Positions 23,481 through 34,450 of a stretch of DNA of 64,000 nucleotides are shown here, piece by piece. Below the pieces are notes generated by a model. That model saw only the letters and a program-made list of their open reading frames with translations. It was not told the DNA's origin and did not search any database. The stretch is from Amborella trichopoda (lineage: Eukaryota > Streptophyta > Magnoliopsida > Amborellales > Amborellaceae), in assembly GCF_000471905.2 (NCBI RefSeq), contig NW_006494789.1, positions 8,835,116 through 8,899,115 on the forward strand, in the 5' to 3' direction. The position numbers were made by a program, and so were the translations under genes. Within the stretch, counting starts at the first letter, position 1. Every line of letters begins with the position of its first letter.

Positions 23481-24099
23481 GGATAGAACACCGAGGAGAA
23501 CCCTTAATGGGGTGCAAAACTGCTTCACCAAGATTTTGAATGATGGCACAAGGGGTGTCTCTCTGGGGGCTTACAGTCGATGTACCAGGCTTTGTCAGGG
23601 GTGTCTTGGCAGCCTGTCCTAAAAGTCTAAACCTATTAGCAATGGACGCCTAAATAAAATGGTTAGCCTTGAAACCAGGGCATCGATCTGGGTTAGGCAA
23701 TTAGGTGCCTTATAAGAACTTCTATCTCGAGTTGTCGGGATGTTCTTCCTGCTCCTTGTTTTTTTTTTTTTGCTGATGTCTTGAATTGGAGAATCTCTTC
23801 CACAAGTGGCTATCATGACTTGCCATCTTGATGATTTTTCTGATCTTCATAGGGTTTTAGCCCAAGCCAAACCCAAGCTATTGTATTTTCTTAAGCTCTT
23901 TTCTGTTTTGGCGGTAAGGTACCCACGAGGGGTATTGATTCCTAAACCACCAAAATTTTGATGTGATTGGCTGAAGTCGCCTTTGGTCAAAAGCTGCATC
24001 AACCTATTTATTAGTCCAAGCACCCTTTTGGGTTTTCACCTGAACTGGATAGAAGTGGCATCATAAAAATGGTTTTCACCAAAAATTTTTTAGGCTCTT

Positions 24100-24450
24100 T
24101 TACTCGTGACTTCGAGGTCATGTCCACCCGTTTTTACTCATGGCACCCTTTCGGGTTTTCACCATGCCCAATTTTTTTATTTTCAGGACACTCTTACTCA
24201 CTGCTTCATGGCCATACCCGCATGTCAGTTTTACTTATGGGGCCCTTGCAGGTTTTCACCATGCCCAATTTTTTTTATTTTTGACGATTTTACCAATAGC
24301 TTCGTGGCTATGTTCGCCTGAAGCTCTCATTTTTACTCATGATTATCCTCCTCAGATGCTCATCATGCCCGGCTCCCTCTTTTTTTTTTTAGAGAAATCC
24401 TCCTCCTTGAAGGCTCCCTGGGGTAACAGATACCGTGGGTGAGGATTTTA
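24100..24450. repeat. About 100-bp repeats with 'ggttttcaccatgcccaatt'
   Basis: The word 'gggttttcaccatgcccaat' at about 24153 recurs as 'caggttttcaccatgcccaa' at about 24249, with weaker relatives at 24355 and at 26998-27070. Between the copies lie 'tttttactcatgg' and 'cttcatggcca'. The overlapping 70-100 codon frames here come from the repeat. Confidence 0.6.
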
Positions 24451-26279
24451 TTTTTTGAAAGTGAATCATTTTGGGGATTTTTTGGTCTTTTCGAAGTAAT
24501 GTATGGTTCACATCTGTTGGGTATGGTGTTTCAGATGGTTCAGTAGCTAGCTAATGCATAAAATGTCACAGGGGATTGGAATCATTAAGGACAAAAAATA
24601 TCCTTAGAGTCCATTGGGTTTTATTAGACTGAATCCAGTGTTATACTATATTAACAGGTTCATGGTTTAGGGTGAGAGGGTTCGAAGATGGGGGTTACTG
24701 AGCTCAGGGTTTTGCGCTTCATATGACTTGAGGTGACCCACTGCGAGGTTAGTGTGTGCAGTTAGTAAAAGGAGCATGGCTCGCTTGTCAACGAAGTGTT
24801 ATCATGCACAATTGTGTGTTAAGCCCAAGGCTAAGCCAAAGGCTTGTGTGGGTCTGCAAATGAAAAATTAGAAGAGAAGAGGCAAATGCCGACAGGGCTA
24901 CATGAAATGCGCATGCTCGAGTTCACGAGACGGAACGTGAAGACAAGTTAACGGCATTGAGTGAGCGCATTCACCCGTGAGCTTGGATGCGAAACTGGGA
25001 ACAAAGAGGATAAAATTGTGCCATGCCCACATGGGAGCACGTGCCCATGAACTTGGATGTGAAACTTGAGGAGGCATGACAAAGCCGCACAGTCGTGAAG
25101 GAAGGCTTACCAAGATCCTGTCATGCGTGTATACACGAAGATTGAAAGAAGGGTTTCTTATGGAGCCGTGCAACATCTGCGTATCCGGGTTTGCACAATA
25201 GAAATGGAAAATAAGATTTTTGGATGGGGCCGCACGTGCACGCGAAGAGGTGTGACAAGGCCATGGTGGCACGTGAGGAGGCATGACGGGGCCACAGCGT
25301 TGCATGTATACAAAGATGCGTGTATAAGAGAGAGATGGGGTGAAGTTGATGGGTGAAAAGGTGGTCAAGCAAGAGGGGCCATTCAAGGTTTTAAATAGTG
25401 CCTAAGTGAGGTGAGGACTCCCTAGGGATGATGAGCGACGTGAATCTGTGTGGAAGTGGTAGGCTCAAGAGTTGGGAATTTGGTGGGGAGTGAGGGTTTA
25501 CTCTCACAGTTGGTGGTGGGCTTACATGAGAGTGGCAGCCTCATGATGGTTGTAGATGGATCAACTCACTTGAGAGTAAGTGGTTGAATGAGAGTGCTCA
25601 AATAGGGGTGATCACCTCATTGAGGGAAAGTTTAAGGTCCTCACCCCTTTTAGACCAAAGTAGGGGTGCTTTGAAAGTTCTCACCCTTATTGAACATGTG
25701 CAGGAGGTCTTTAATTGTCATAACCCCTGATGGACGAACTCGAGGGTCTTTTAACGTCATCACTGGTTGGAAGTGTTGAGGGAATGTTTAAGATCTTCAC
25801 TCACTTTAGACCAAATAGGGGTGCTTTTATAGTCCTCACACATGTTGGACTGTTGATCGGAGCACACACGATATGAAGTGGGATCATGGGGCACCATAAG
25901 GTGCAGGGTCCCAGGGACAACTACAGGTTTCTTAACAGGGTGAAGAATGGCCTAAGGAAAAGTGTGTCACGTATGGCATTTGAGGTGCCACACGGCTTGG
26001 GACTAGGGTAATGGTCTCGTGATTTGCCACGGAACATGAATGATGGAGGCTCAAGAGAGTCATGAGTGATGTGACTCAACTGAGGAAATGGAGACCAGAA
26101 GAGTTGTGAGAGATGAAGTACTTAACGGGGAGCAAAAGCTCTTGGGAAAGAGGTGATGTGTGAAATGGACAGAACAAATTTGCACAATCGAGATTGTGAT
26201 ACGCCTCTACTGGGGATATTGCTTTGTGTAAAGGGATGGTTACATGCTTTAAAGGTCTATGAAGAGGTAATGGCATGGT

Positions 26280-26760
26280 CTACAGTCACACAGTCCGAAC
26301 TATGGTATGCCTCTTTTAGGGGGAGCATTTTGTGGTATTCAATTTGGAATGACGATGCTCTTCCACTAAGGATGTCGGAGCGATGGTGCTCCTCCACTAG
26401 GGGGTACTTATGAAGAGGCGGCGGCATGACCTGGAGTCACACAGTCAGAACTATGATACGCCTCAACTGGGGAGATTGCACTTTGGATCGATGGCGCTCT
26501 TCCACTGGGAATATGACATTATGGAGAGGCAATTACATGCTTCGAAAGCACATAGTCGGAACTATGGTATGCCTCCATTGGGGAGAACACCTTGGAGTGA
26601 TGGTGCTCCTTAACTGGGGAAGTTATGAAGAGGTGTTTGCATGCTTTGAAGTCACACAGTCGGAACTATGGTACACCTCAATTAGGGAGAACACCTTGGA
26701 GTGATGGTGCTCTTTCACTGGGGAAGTTATGAAGAAGGACACAATAAGGGCTATATGTAG
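26280..26760. repeat. Four diverged repeats of 104-151 bp
   Basis: 'gtcacacagtcggaactatgg' type words start near 26285, 26436, 26547 and 26651. Each is followed by 'cctcaattggggaga', 'ttggagtgatggtgctc' and 'actggggaagttatgaag'. The changing spacing shows insertions and losses inside units. No gene. Confidence 0.75.
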
Positions 26761-27289
26761 CAAGGTGTCATGTGGCAACCATATGGAGATGTTTAAGAAT
26801 GGGAGGCAGTTTATAGTCGTGCAAACGGACTGTATGTTGCGCAGTTTAATGTCATGCCACAGGGACGCAAGACCATGACATTTTATTTCGTGATGACCTC
26901 TAGAATAGGATCAACATGTCCTTATTTTGAGAATGAGTGCCCCGAAGGGTGTTTTCACCTCACTCCCTTTATTTTGACACTTTTGCCTTAATACCCTTGC
27001 GGGTTTTCACTATGGCCATTTTTTCTCTTTTATTTTTGACATATTTTACCCACGGTGACTTTCAGGGTGCACACCATGTTCGTCAACTTTTGTTTTCTTT
27101 TTCTTATGTTTTACTCTTTTTTCTTTTCTTTTCTCTTCTTTTTTGTCTTTTCTTTTCTCTTCTTTTTTGTCTTTTCTTTTCTTTATATTCTTTTACCCAT
27201 GACGCCTTTGCAGACTTTCGTCATGTCCATCTTTTTAAGGGGGCTATTTTAAGGTCATACCGTCGTGACCACGGGGAGGCAAGCTTAAA

Positions 27290-28215
27290 GACATGCCTTC
27301 GTGACTATCGATTTGGTGTGATTTAAGGTCGTCCACCAAGACCTAATGGAGGCAAGTTTAAGGTCGTGCCTTCAAGACCGTGTGTTATAGTTTAGGGTCG
27401 TATAGCTCGGACCATCATGCGACGCAATTTAATATCAGGCAGTCAGGACGCATGCTATAGTTTAAGGTCATATAACTTGGACCATTGTGCGAAGAAGTTT
27501 AACGTCATGCGGTCAGGACGTGTGCTATTGTTTAGGGCGATGTAGCTTGGAACATGATGTGATGCAGTTTAGGGTCTTGCAGTGTGGACCATTATACGAA
27601 GTAGTTTAACATCATGTGGCCAAGACATGTGTTATAGTTTAAGGTCGAATAACTTGGACCATTGTGCGAAGCAGTTTAACATAATGCGACCAAAATGTGT
27701 GCTATATTTTAGGTTCATGTAGCTTGGACCATGATGCGATGTAGTTTAGGGTCTTGCAGCATGGACCATTGTGCAATGCAGTTTAACGTCATGTGGCCAG
27801 GACATGTGCTATAATTTAAGGTTGTATAACTTGGACCATTGTGCGAAGCAGTTTAATGTCATGCTGCCAAGAAGTGTACTATAGTTTAAGGTTGTATAAC
27901 TTGGACCATTGTACGAAGCAGTTTAACTTCATGCGGTCAGGATGTGTGCTATAGTTTAGGGTCATGTAGCTTGGACCATGATGCGATGCAGTTTAGGATC
28001 ATACTACGTGGACCATTGAGCGAAGTAGTTTGACGTCATGCGGCCATGACGTGTGCTATAGTTTAAAGTCGTATAACTTGGACCATTGTGCGAAGCAGTT
28101 CAACGTCATGCGGTCAAGACATGTGTTATAGTTTAAGGTCATATAACTTGAACCATTGTGCGAAGAAGTTTAGGGTCTTGCACCGTGGACCATTGTGCAA
28201 TGCAATTTAAAATGG
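27290..28215. repeat. Satellite-like array with about 175-bp higher-order units
   Basis: 'cttggaccattgtgcgaagc' type words stand near 27475, 27655, 27828, 27899, 28076 and 28148. They alternate with 'tggaccatgatgcgatgcag' and 'gtggaccattgtgc' variants. A roughly 70-base module (…cagtttaacgtcatgcggcc…gtgctatagtttaaggtcg…) and a roughly 105-base module combine into units of about 175 bases. Divergence between units is high, so the array is old. Confidence 0.8.
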
Positions 28216-28576
28216 GCTTGAGTGGAGAGTTTTTAAGGATCTGAGCTGCAACGAGCTCAAGCTGAGTAAGTTCAGGCTTACGGGCTTGAATGAGTAGTGG
28301 CTCAGCTTGTCAGGAGTCTATGGGGTTGTCAATGTCAAACTGACTCTTTCCCCTGTTTGTTGGCTTTTCTTTGCCCCGAGCCAGACTTCAGACCTTATAG
28401 ATCACTGGCCCCACTATGCCCCAAGCGACCTCATTGACATGTATTATGTGGCAACCTTCTTCGACGTCACTGATGCCAATGGTAACAAGGGGGAAGAAGG
28501 GGTTCTCCTGTTGAGAGGAAGAATCTTCTTTGCTCTTAAGTTGGGCTTTCAGCATCCTCGTCTCCTGGCCTCATAT

Positions 28577-29035
28577 TCAGGCTTCATTGTTATTTCCCTT
28601 CTTGATGGCCAAGTAGAACTGCCCCCGAGTGAAGGCGAGCAGTTTTTCTAGACTCTTTTCATGTTTTCCCTCAAAACTAGGGGTAATATCAAACATGCTT
28701 GTGTGTGGAGAGTCCGAAGATATGCTTGGGATAGCTTGGGGGCCAACCCTTAGTGAGGTAAAAGATCTAGGCTTTGGGATGCCAACCTTAGTGATTGGAA
28801 TGGCCTTACGGCCACTATTGTTTGCCTGCAAAAATATGTGCACATTTGACCTACGACTGGGTCGTTGATCATGTGCTCTTTGGGGGATGACATTTGAGTT
28901 GCCCCAAGCTGAGTGAATAGTATGCAATGCAATTGGAATGAGTTGAGAATCACTCTTGATAATGGGTCTGGGTCCCAAGAGACCCAGAGTGTGCGAGAGA
29001 CTCGGGGTGGATTTTTGCTTACCCCGAAATGACAA
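28577..29035 (-). CDS. Unassigned open frame in the element interior
   Basis: A 152-codon frame in the element's own orientation, starting about 490 bases after the primer site. Nothing in it matches a family I know. It is rich in S, P, H and K and ends in 'YLAIKKGNNNEA'. An opposing frame at 28307-28651 (plus) overlaps its end and is equally anonymous. Tat/Ogre elements can carry an extra frame ahead of gag, so a relic of that frame is possible, but chance is not excluded. Confidence 0.25.
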   Translation of the reverse strand: MSFRGKQKSTPSLSHTLGLLGPRPIIKSDSQLIPIALHTIHSAWGNSNVIPQRAHDQRPSRRSNVHIFLQANNSGRKAIPITKVGIPKPRSFTSLRVGPQAIPSISSDSPHTSMFDITPSFEGKHEKSLEKLLAFTRGQFYLAIKKGNNNEA

Positions 29036-29522
29036 GCCAACGGCTAGGCTGTTAGTCGTAGTGGGTTTGGAAGTGTGTCAAGTAACCATGTGTTCCTTCG
29101 ACTAATGTGGGCCAGTGATTAAACCGTTGGTTTGGGGTGTATGATATATGATGCCGAGACGGGCAGCACGTGTGTGGAAAGAAGAATTGGAGGTGGACCT
29201 CTTAGCACCCACAAAAGCAATGGCTTTAGAAGAGCCTATTATGAGGGAAGGGAGAGTTGCCTTAGGGCCACTCTTAGGCTTCAGACCAGTGGAGAATCCA
29301 TCAGTATCTGTGTGAGCATGAGAGGTGGTGGTTTTAGAACCACCCATGCATTTTACGTCAACGGACTAGTCGTTGATGCGGGTAGATGGGGAGTATGGGA
29401 TTTAAGAGCCCCTTCACACCTTAGGTTGGATTGAAGCCCAAGTGCGAGCAATTTAGTCACTTCGCAAAAGAAGGAAAGGAGATGTAGGTTGAGAATCCTT
29501 ACCCCCAACGATAGGGTGGCGT

Positions 29523-29541
29523 GTCCCTAGTGGAGTCGCCA
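29523..29541 (-). other. Primer-binding site, tRNA-Arg type
   Basis: Minus strand TGGCGACTCCACTAGGGAC, two bases from the LTR end. The leading TGGCGACTCC is the form seen in Tat/Ogre gypsy elements. It fixes the element's orientation as minus. Confidence 0.7.
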
Positions 29542-29543
29542 GT

Positions 29544-30003
29544 TGGTTGGGCCTAATTTCTAGTCATCCCAGGTCGGCCTTGATATAGGTGACCTGGTCG
29601 GAGGAATCCTCTCTCAAACAACCATGAAGCCCACACGTACGTGTACGTGTGCTTGTAGTACGGATAGGAACCAACAAAGAGAGAGATTTTAATCTACAGA
29701 GAAGGGCTCGAGCATCTACCTTACCATTTCAAGTTCAGGGGATACGTTTGGGCGATTCACCCTCTTAGATCATCTCGATAGCCCTCCTGCTGTCCTTACA
29801 ACGCAGTTTGAATTCGACTCCCTCACTTTCCTGCGTAGCACTTGGATCCACACACTAAGAATGGCCTTCAGGGTATACTTTTTGGGTCCTATTGGTAATA
29901 TATGGTGGATTTGGGGGTCTAATCCAAGGAAATAGAGAAGAAAAAGTGAAGAAGAGAAAGCAGAAGATGACGGGACCGAGTTTGTTGTGGATTTGGGGGC
30001 CTA
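29544..30003 (-). repeat. 5' LTR of the large element, inner piece
   Basis: Starts TGGTTGGGCC and follows 18795-19270 base for base with roughly one change in seven (shared words 'aggtcggcc', 'gaggaatc', 'ctctcaaacaacc', 'atatggtggatttggggg'). It stops where the nested gypsy element begins. Confidence 0.8.
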
Positions 30004-30108
30004 GCACATTCTTATCAGAACACATTCTTATCAAAACACATTCTTATTAGAGCATATTCTTATCATAACACATTTTTATTAGAGCACATTCTTATCATAA
30101 CAGATTAC
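30004..30108. repeat. 16-bp array 'acattcttatcagagc' (left LTR)
   Basis: About six head-to-tail variants of 'acattcttatcagagc'. The array lies exactly at the edge of the nested element and has a counterpart at 37195-37325. Confidence 0.85.
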
Positions 30109-30424
30109 GTCCATGCATTATGCTCAAAGCACGCCGACAAAATCACATATCACTTAGCATGCCCCATAATTATGCACACATATTACTACAGAACGTGTGT
30201 AATAGTCATGTACACATATCATGACAGAGCATATCTTACAACATGCTTTTATATCATAACAGAGCCCATCTCATTATCAGGTATTCTTACCACCACAGAG
30301 CATAATTTAATGTACATATGTATGTCCAAATCAGGACACAAATCATAAGGCTCATTAAAAACAATTTCGAATTATTTTGCCAGTTTGAGGAGTTAACACA
30401 ATCCACCTTTAGGAGTATAAACTA

Positions 30425-30985
30425 CAAACCACATAGAATTTCAGTATGATCCACATCCATTTTTAAAGTAGACTCATTCATCTTTCATGTAAAAGTAGTT
30501 TGAACTCATTCGGACATGATTTGGTTCGTGAACTATTCCATACAAAAACATGTAAAGTTTTTTGAAATTTTCCTGTCATCACTACAGTGACATCTTCATA
30601 GAAAAAGGGGCATAATTTCCAAACCACATGGAAGTTTTTTTTTTATTACAATACCATAATTAAATTATACTCACTTATCTTTCATTCAAAAGTGGCTTGA
30701 GCTCATTCGTACATGATTGGTCAGTGAACTATTCAATTAAAAAACATATAAAGTTTCTGGAAAATTTCATGTCATCACTATAGTGACATCTTCATAGATC
30801 AAGGGGTATAATTTCCAAACCACATGGAATTTTGTTTTGATTCCCAACCATAATTAAAATAGACTCATTCATATTTCATTCAAAGGTAGTTTGAGATTAT
30901 TCAGACATGATTTGGTCAGTGAACTATTCAATACAAAAACATATAAAGTTTCTGGAATTTCTTTTCACAATTCTGACATATTCTA
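30425..30985. repeat. 196-bp tandem repeat in the gypsy LTR
   Basis: 'aaaccacat' followed by 'ggaatttt', 'ccataattaaaatagactc', 'gtcagtgaactattcaat' and 'tgtcatcactatagtgac' starts at 30425, 30621 and 30817, exactly 196 bases apart. The third unit is partial. Confidence 0.9.
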
Positions 30986-31590
30986 GAAAATGGCTCATAA
31001 CTTTCTAATCAAGAGAGATATTGATATGGGTCTTATTCCTCTTAAAATATACTCAAAGGGTTACTTCTCTACAAAATTTCATAATCAATAGAGATAATTT
31101 CAATGCTCAAACAACTCAAAGGAGAGTAAAAATCGTGGAAAAATCAGGGAGCATACTTAGCCAATTTTTAGAAGCATCATCCATATCCCTAGTAAAACTT
31201 CATATTTTAAATCAAACAAGTTGAACATACATCAAACAAGGCATGAAACATGGGATCTTAGATCCACTTACAGTACTTAAAAGGACTCCAATGCACTCCA
31301 AAAGGCCAAGCTCCAAGGATGGGTTAAGGGCCTCAAGTCTTTAAGGCTAAGGAGGGTGGGCGTGAGTGAGTGAGAGAGAGAGAGAGAGAGAGCAAAAAAG
31401 ACTAGGAGTGAGGTGAAAATGGGGGTTTAAATAGCAACAGAGAGGGTGGCAGCAGCAAGCAACAAACAAGCATCACCCAAGGTGGCATGCAAGTGCCACG
31501 TGGTATGCAGGAGGCATGCAAACATGCCAAATAAAAGTAGATGACTCGTTAGCACACCAACACATGCCGGAAAAAGTTCAGGTCCTTACA

Positions 31591-31606
31591 TCATCCCCCC
31601 TCTAAA
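31591..31606 (-). other. Polypurine tract of the gypsy element
   Basis: Minus-strand 'tttagaggggggatga' directly abuts the LTR start TGTAAGG; it would prime second-strand synthesis. Confidence 0.75.
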
Positions 31607-31749
31607 AATAGGATGTTGCCCCCAAAATCATACCTCTGCTAAGCAAACACATGGGGGTACTTATCATGGATATCATCTTCCCGTTCCCAAGTCGACTATT
31701 CCCAAGAATGGTACTGCCACGAAACACCGCCCAGAGGGATCTCATTATT

Positions 31750-33080
31750 ACGTAACACCTATATCCTTCTATCCATTATCTCAATTGGCTGCTCGATGAA
31801 GGTTAGGTCCTCTCTGATCGTAATCGGTTCATAACTCGGAACATGGGATGGGTTAGGCTGGTACTTCCTTAAGAGAGATGTATGAATGACATTGTGGATG
31901 TTCGCCAACTCGGGTGGTAGGGCAACTCGATATGCCACACCTCCGACTTTTCTCAGAATCTCAAAAGGCACAATGTACCACAGCTCAACTTCCCTTTCTT
32001 GCCGAATCTCATAATGCCCTTAGTTGGCGATACCTTCAAGAAAACCCGATCACCTACCTCAAACTTGATGTTTCTCCTCCGGTTATCGGCGTAACTCTTT
32101 TGCCGACTCTAAGCTGTCCTGAGCCTTTCCTAAATCAAAGCAGTCTTTTCTAAGGTCACTTGAACAATTTCTGGCCCTAAGAGTCTTTACTCACCAATCT
32201 TGTCGCAACAAATGGGTGACCTGCATTTTTTTCCATATAGGGCCTCAAAAGGCACCATCTGAATGCTAGCTTGAAAGTTGTAATTATAATCAAATTCAAT
32301 CAGGGGTAAATGATCATCCCAACTTCCCTTAAAATCAAAGACACAAGCCCTTAATATGTCTTCCAAGGTTTGAATGGTTCTCTCTGATTGTCCATCAATC
32401 TGCAGGTGGAATGCAATGCTAAAAGTATGTCTCGTCCCCAAGGCTGACTGCAAACTAGCCCAGAATCAAGAGGTAAACCTAGTGTCCCGATTGGAGACAA
32501 TGCTGACAAGTATTCCATGTAATCTCACTATCTCCTTGATGTATAACTAGGCCAGTTTATCCAATGTGTAGATCATGCAGACCGGCAAGAAGTGGGCAGC
32601 TTTGGTCAGCCGGTCCACGACAACCCAAATGCTTTCATGCCCAAAACTCGTTCTAGGCAAACCAGAGATAAAGTCCACAACAATGTGCTCCCATTTCCAT
32701 TCTAGCACGGATAAGGGCTGCAACAATCCTGTGGGTTTCTGATGCTCACCTTTCACTTGCTAGCATGTCAAGCACTTAGAAACAAACAGTGCTACTTCCC
32801 TTTTCTTCAGGTCCTGATACATCTTAGTACTCTCAAGATGTATAGGATAACGAGAGTGGTGAGCTTCCTCTAGGATATCTCTCTTCACATCCTCATCATT
32901 CGGGATACAAACTCGATCTCTGAATCTCAACAAGTCATAACTGCTCCTAGAGAAATCATCCCTCTTTCCCAGTTTCATCTCTTCCAAAATCTTCACGAGA
33001 TGGGGATGCCTCTTTTGTGCTGCCGGATTTGTTGAAACAAGATGTGGTTCTACCCTTATATGGGCTGTCATACTTACCCC
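31750..33080 (-). mobile_element. Integrase region of the gypsy element (broken)
   Basis: In minus order: zinc-binding region ('EEAHHSRYPIHLESTKMYQD', then 'CLTC'), catalytic core ('[16 protein letters not shown]', '[16 protein letters not shown]', '[15 protein letters not shown]', '[15 protein letters not shown]') and the C-terminal region ('GPFEIL'-like start, 'VAYRVALPPELANIHNVIH', 'PSYEPITIREDLTF'). The tail is typical of chromoviral gypsy elements. It inserts element DNA into the genome in living relatives. The reading frame is no longer intact. Confidence 0.85.
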
Positions 33081-33099
33081 ACTACCCCGAGGCAGAGCT

Positions 33100-34450
33100 G
33101 AATGTCAACCCACTACATCATGTAATAACTTCATTTCTCGAACCAACAAATGAGCCACTAATATCACGAGTCTTCTGCTTAGAGCATCGGCTACTACATT
33201 GGTTTTTCTCAAGTGATATTGGATGGTACAATCATAATCGTTTAATTGGCCAACCCATCTCTTTTGCCTCATGTTCGACTCCTTTTGGGAAAACAAGTAC
33301 TTGAAGCTCTTATGATCCATAAACACCTTAAATTGGGTGCCATAAAGATAATGTCTCCAAATTTTCAAGGTGAAGACTATAATCGCAAGCTCTAAATCAT
33401 GGGTTGGATAATTCTGTTCATACGGCTTTAACTGTCTGGAGACATATGCAATAACCTTCCCTTGCTGCATAAGTACACATCTGAGCCCTTTATGAGAGGC
33501 ATCGGTGTAAACTATAAAGTCCTCATTTCCTTCGAGTAAGGCCATTATCCTCTTCTTTAGTTCCTCAAAAATTTTCTAACGATCATATGACCACACAAAT
33601 CTTACATTCTTCTGGGTTAGGCAAGTCAGAGGGAGCGCTATCTTTGAAAATTCTTCTACAAAGCGCATGTAATAACCTACTAGCCTCAGAAAACTACGGA
33701 CCTCAGTCACGCTTGTTGTCTCCCCCACTGGATCACAACCTCAATCTTAGAAGGGTCCACCGCGACCCCATCCCTAAAAACAACGTGCCCAAGGAAGGCC
33801 ACACTAGGAAAAAACTCACTGTTGCTTAACTTGACATACAGCTTTTATAACCTTAAATTCTGAAGGACTACTCTTAGGTGCTGCTCATGCTCCTTTAGGC
33901 TCTTCGAATACACCAAGATGTCATCAATAAAAACCACAATCAAATTGTCCAAAAAGGCTGAAAATTCTAGTCATCAAGTCCATGAAAATAGTTGGGGCAT
34001 TAGTCAATGTGAACGGCATTATTAAAAACTTATAGTGGCCATATCGGGTTCTAAATGCGGTCTTAGGAACATCCCCCTCCTTGACACGCAGTTGATGATA
34101 ACCCGATCGGAGATCGATGTTAGAGAAAACTTAGGCCCCTTAAAGCTGATAAAAGATGTCATCAATCCTAGGCAGAGGATACTTATTCTTTACTATTACT
34201 TGATTTAACTGCCTATAGTCTAAGCAAAGTCTCATGGACCCATCTTTTTTCCTCACAAATAGAACTGGCGCACCCCAAGCCGACACACTGGGTCGGATGA
34301 ATCCCTTTTCCAACAACTCTTGCAATTGCTCTTTCAAATCCTTCAATTCTGCTGGGGCCATTCTATAAGGGGCTTTAGCGATGGGAGCAATGATAGGGAC
34401 CACATTTATCTCAAACTCTATCGCCCTTATTGGAGGCAAGGATGACAATT
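33100..34450 (-). mobile_element. Reverse transcriptase and RNase H of the gypsy element (broken)
   Basis: 34448-34140 (minus) holds '[17 protein letters not shown]', '[17 protein letters not shown]', '[16 protein letters not shown]' and '[12 protein letters not shown]', the start of a gypsy reverse transcriptase. 33545-33105 holds the RNase H ('[18 protein letters not shown]', '[20 protein letters not shown]') and ends 'VVADALSRR'. The stretch between carries the rest of the polymerase in broken form. Confidence 0.85.

Larger units (their letters stand above)
22462..29522 (-). mobile_element. Interior of the large element, no polymerase genes
   Basis: Seven kilobases between primer site and 3' LTR. 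The likely polypurine tract beside the 3' LTR is the minus-strand word 'ggtgggataag' (22462-22473). No protease, integrase or reverse transcriptase motif (such as YxDD) could be found in any frame. The interior is dominated by four repeat blocks, annotated separately, and has one open stretch near the 5' end (28577-29035, minus). This composition is what is expected of a LARD-type derivative. Confidence 0.6.
30004..31590 (-). repeat. 3' LTR of the nested gypsy element (incomplete)
   Basis: On the minus strand it starts TGTAAGGACC at 31590. It contains three tandem 196-bp units (30425-30985) and, at its outer edge, a 16-bp array. It matches the 5' LTR over about 30004-30568. Confidence 0.8.

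Noticed and set aside
24069-24442. Three overlapping frames of 71-100 codons
   Set aside because: They are produced by about 100-bp repeats not divisible into codons, and each frame shows the same phrases.
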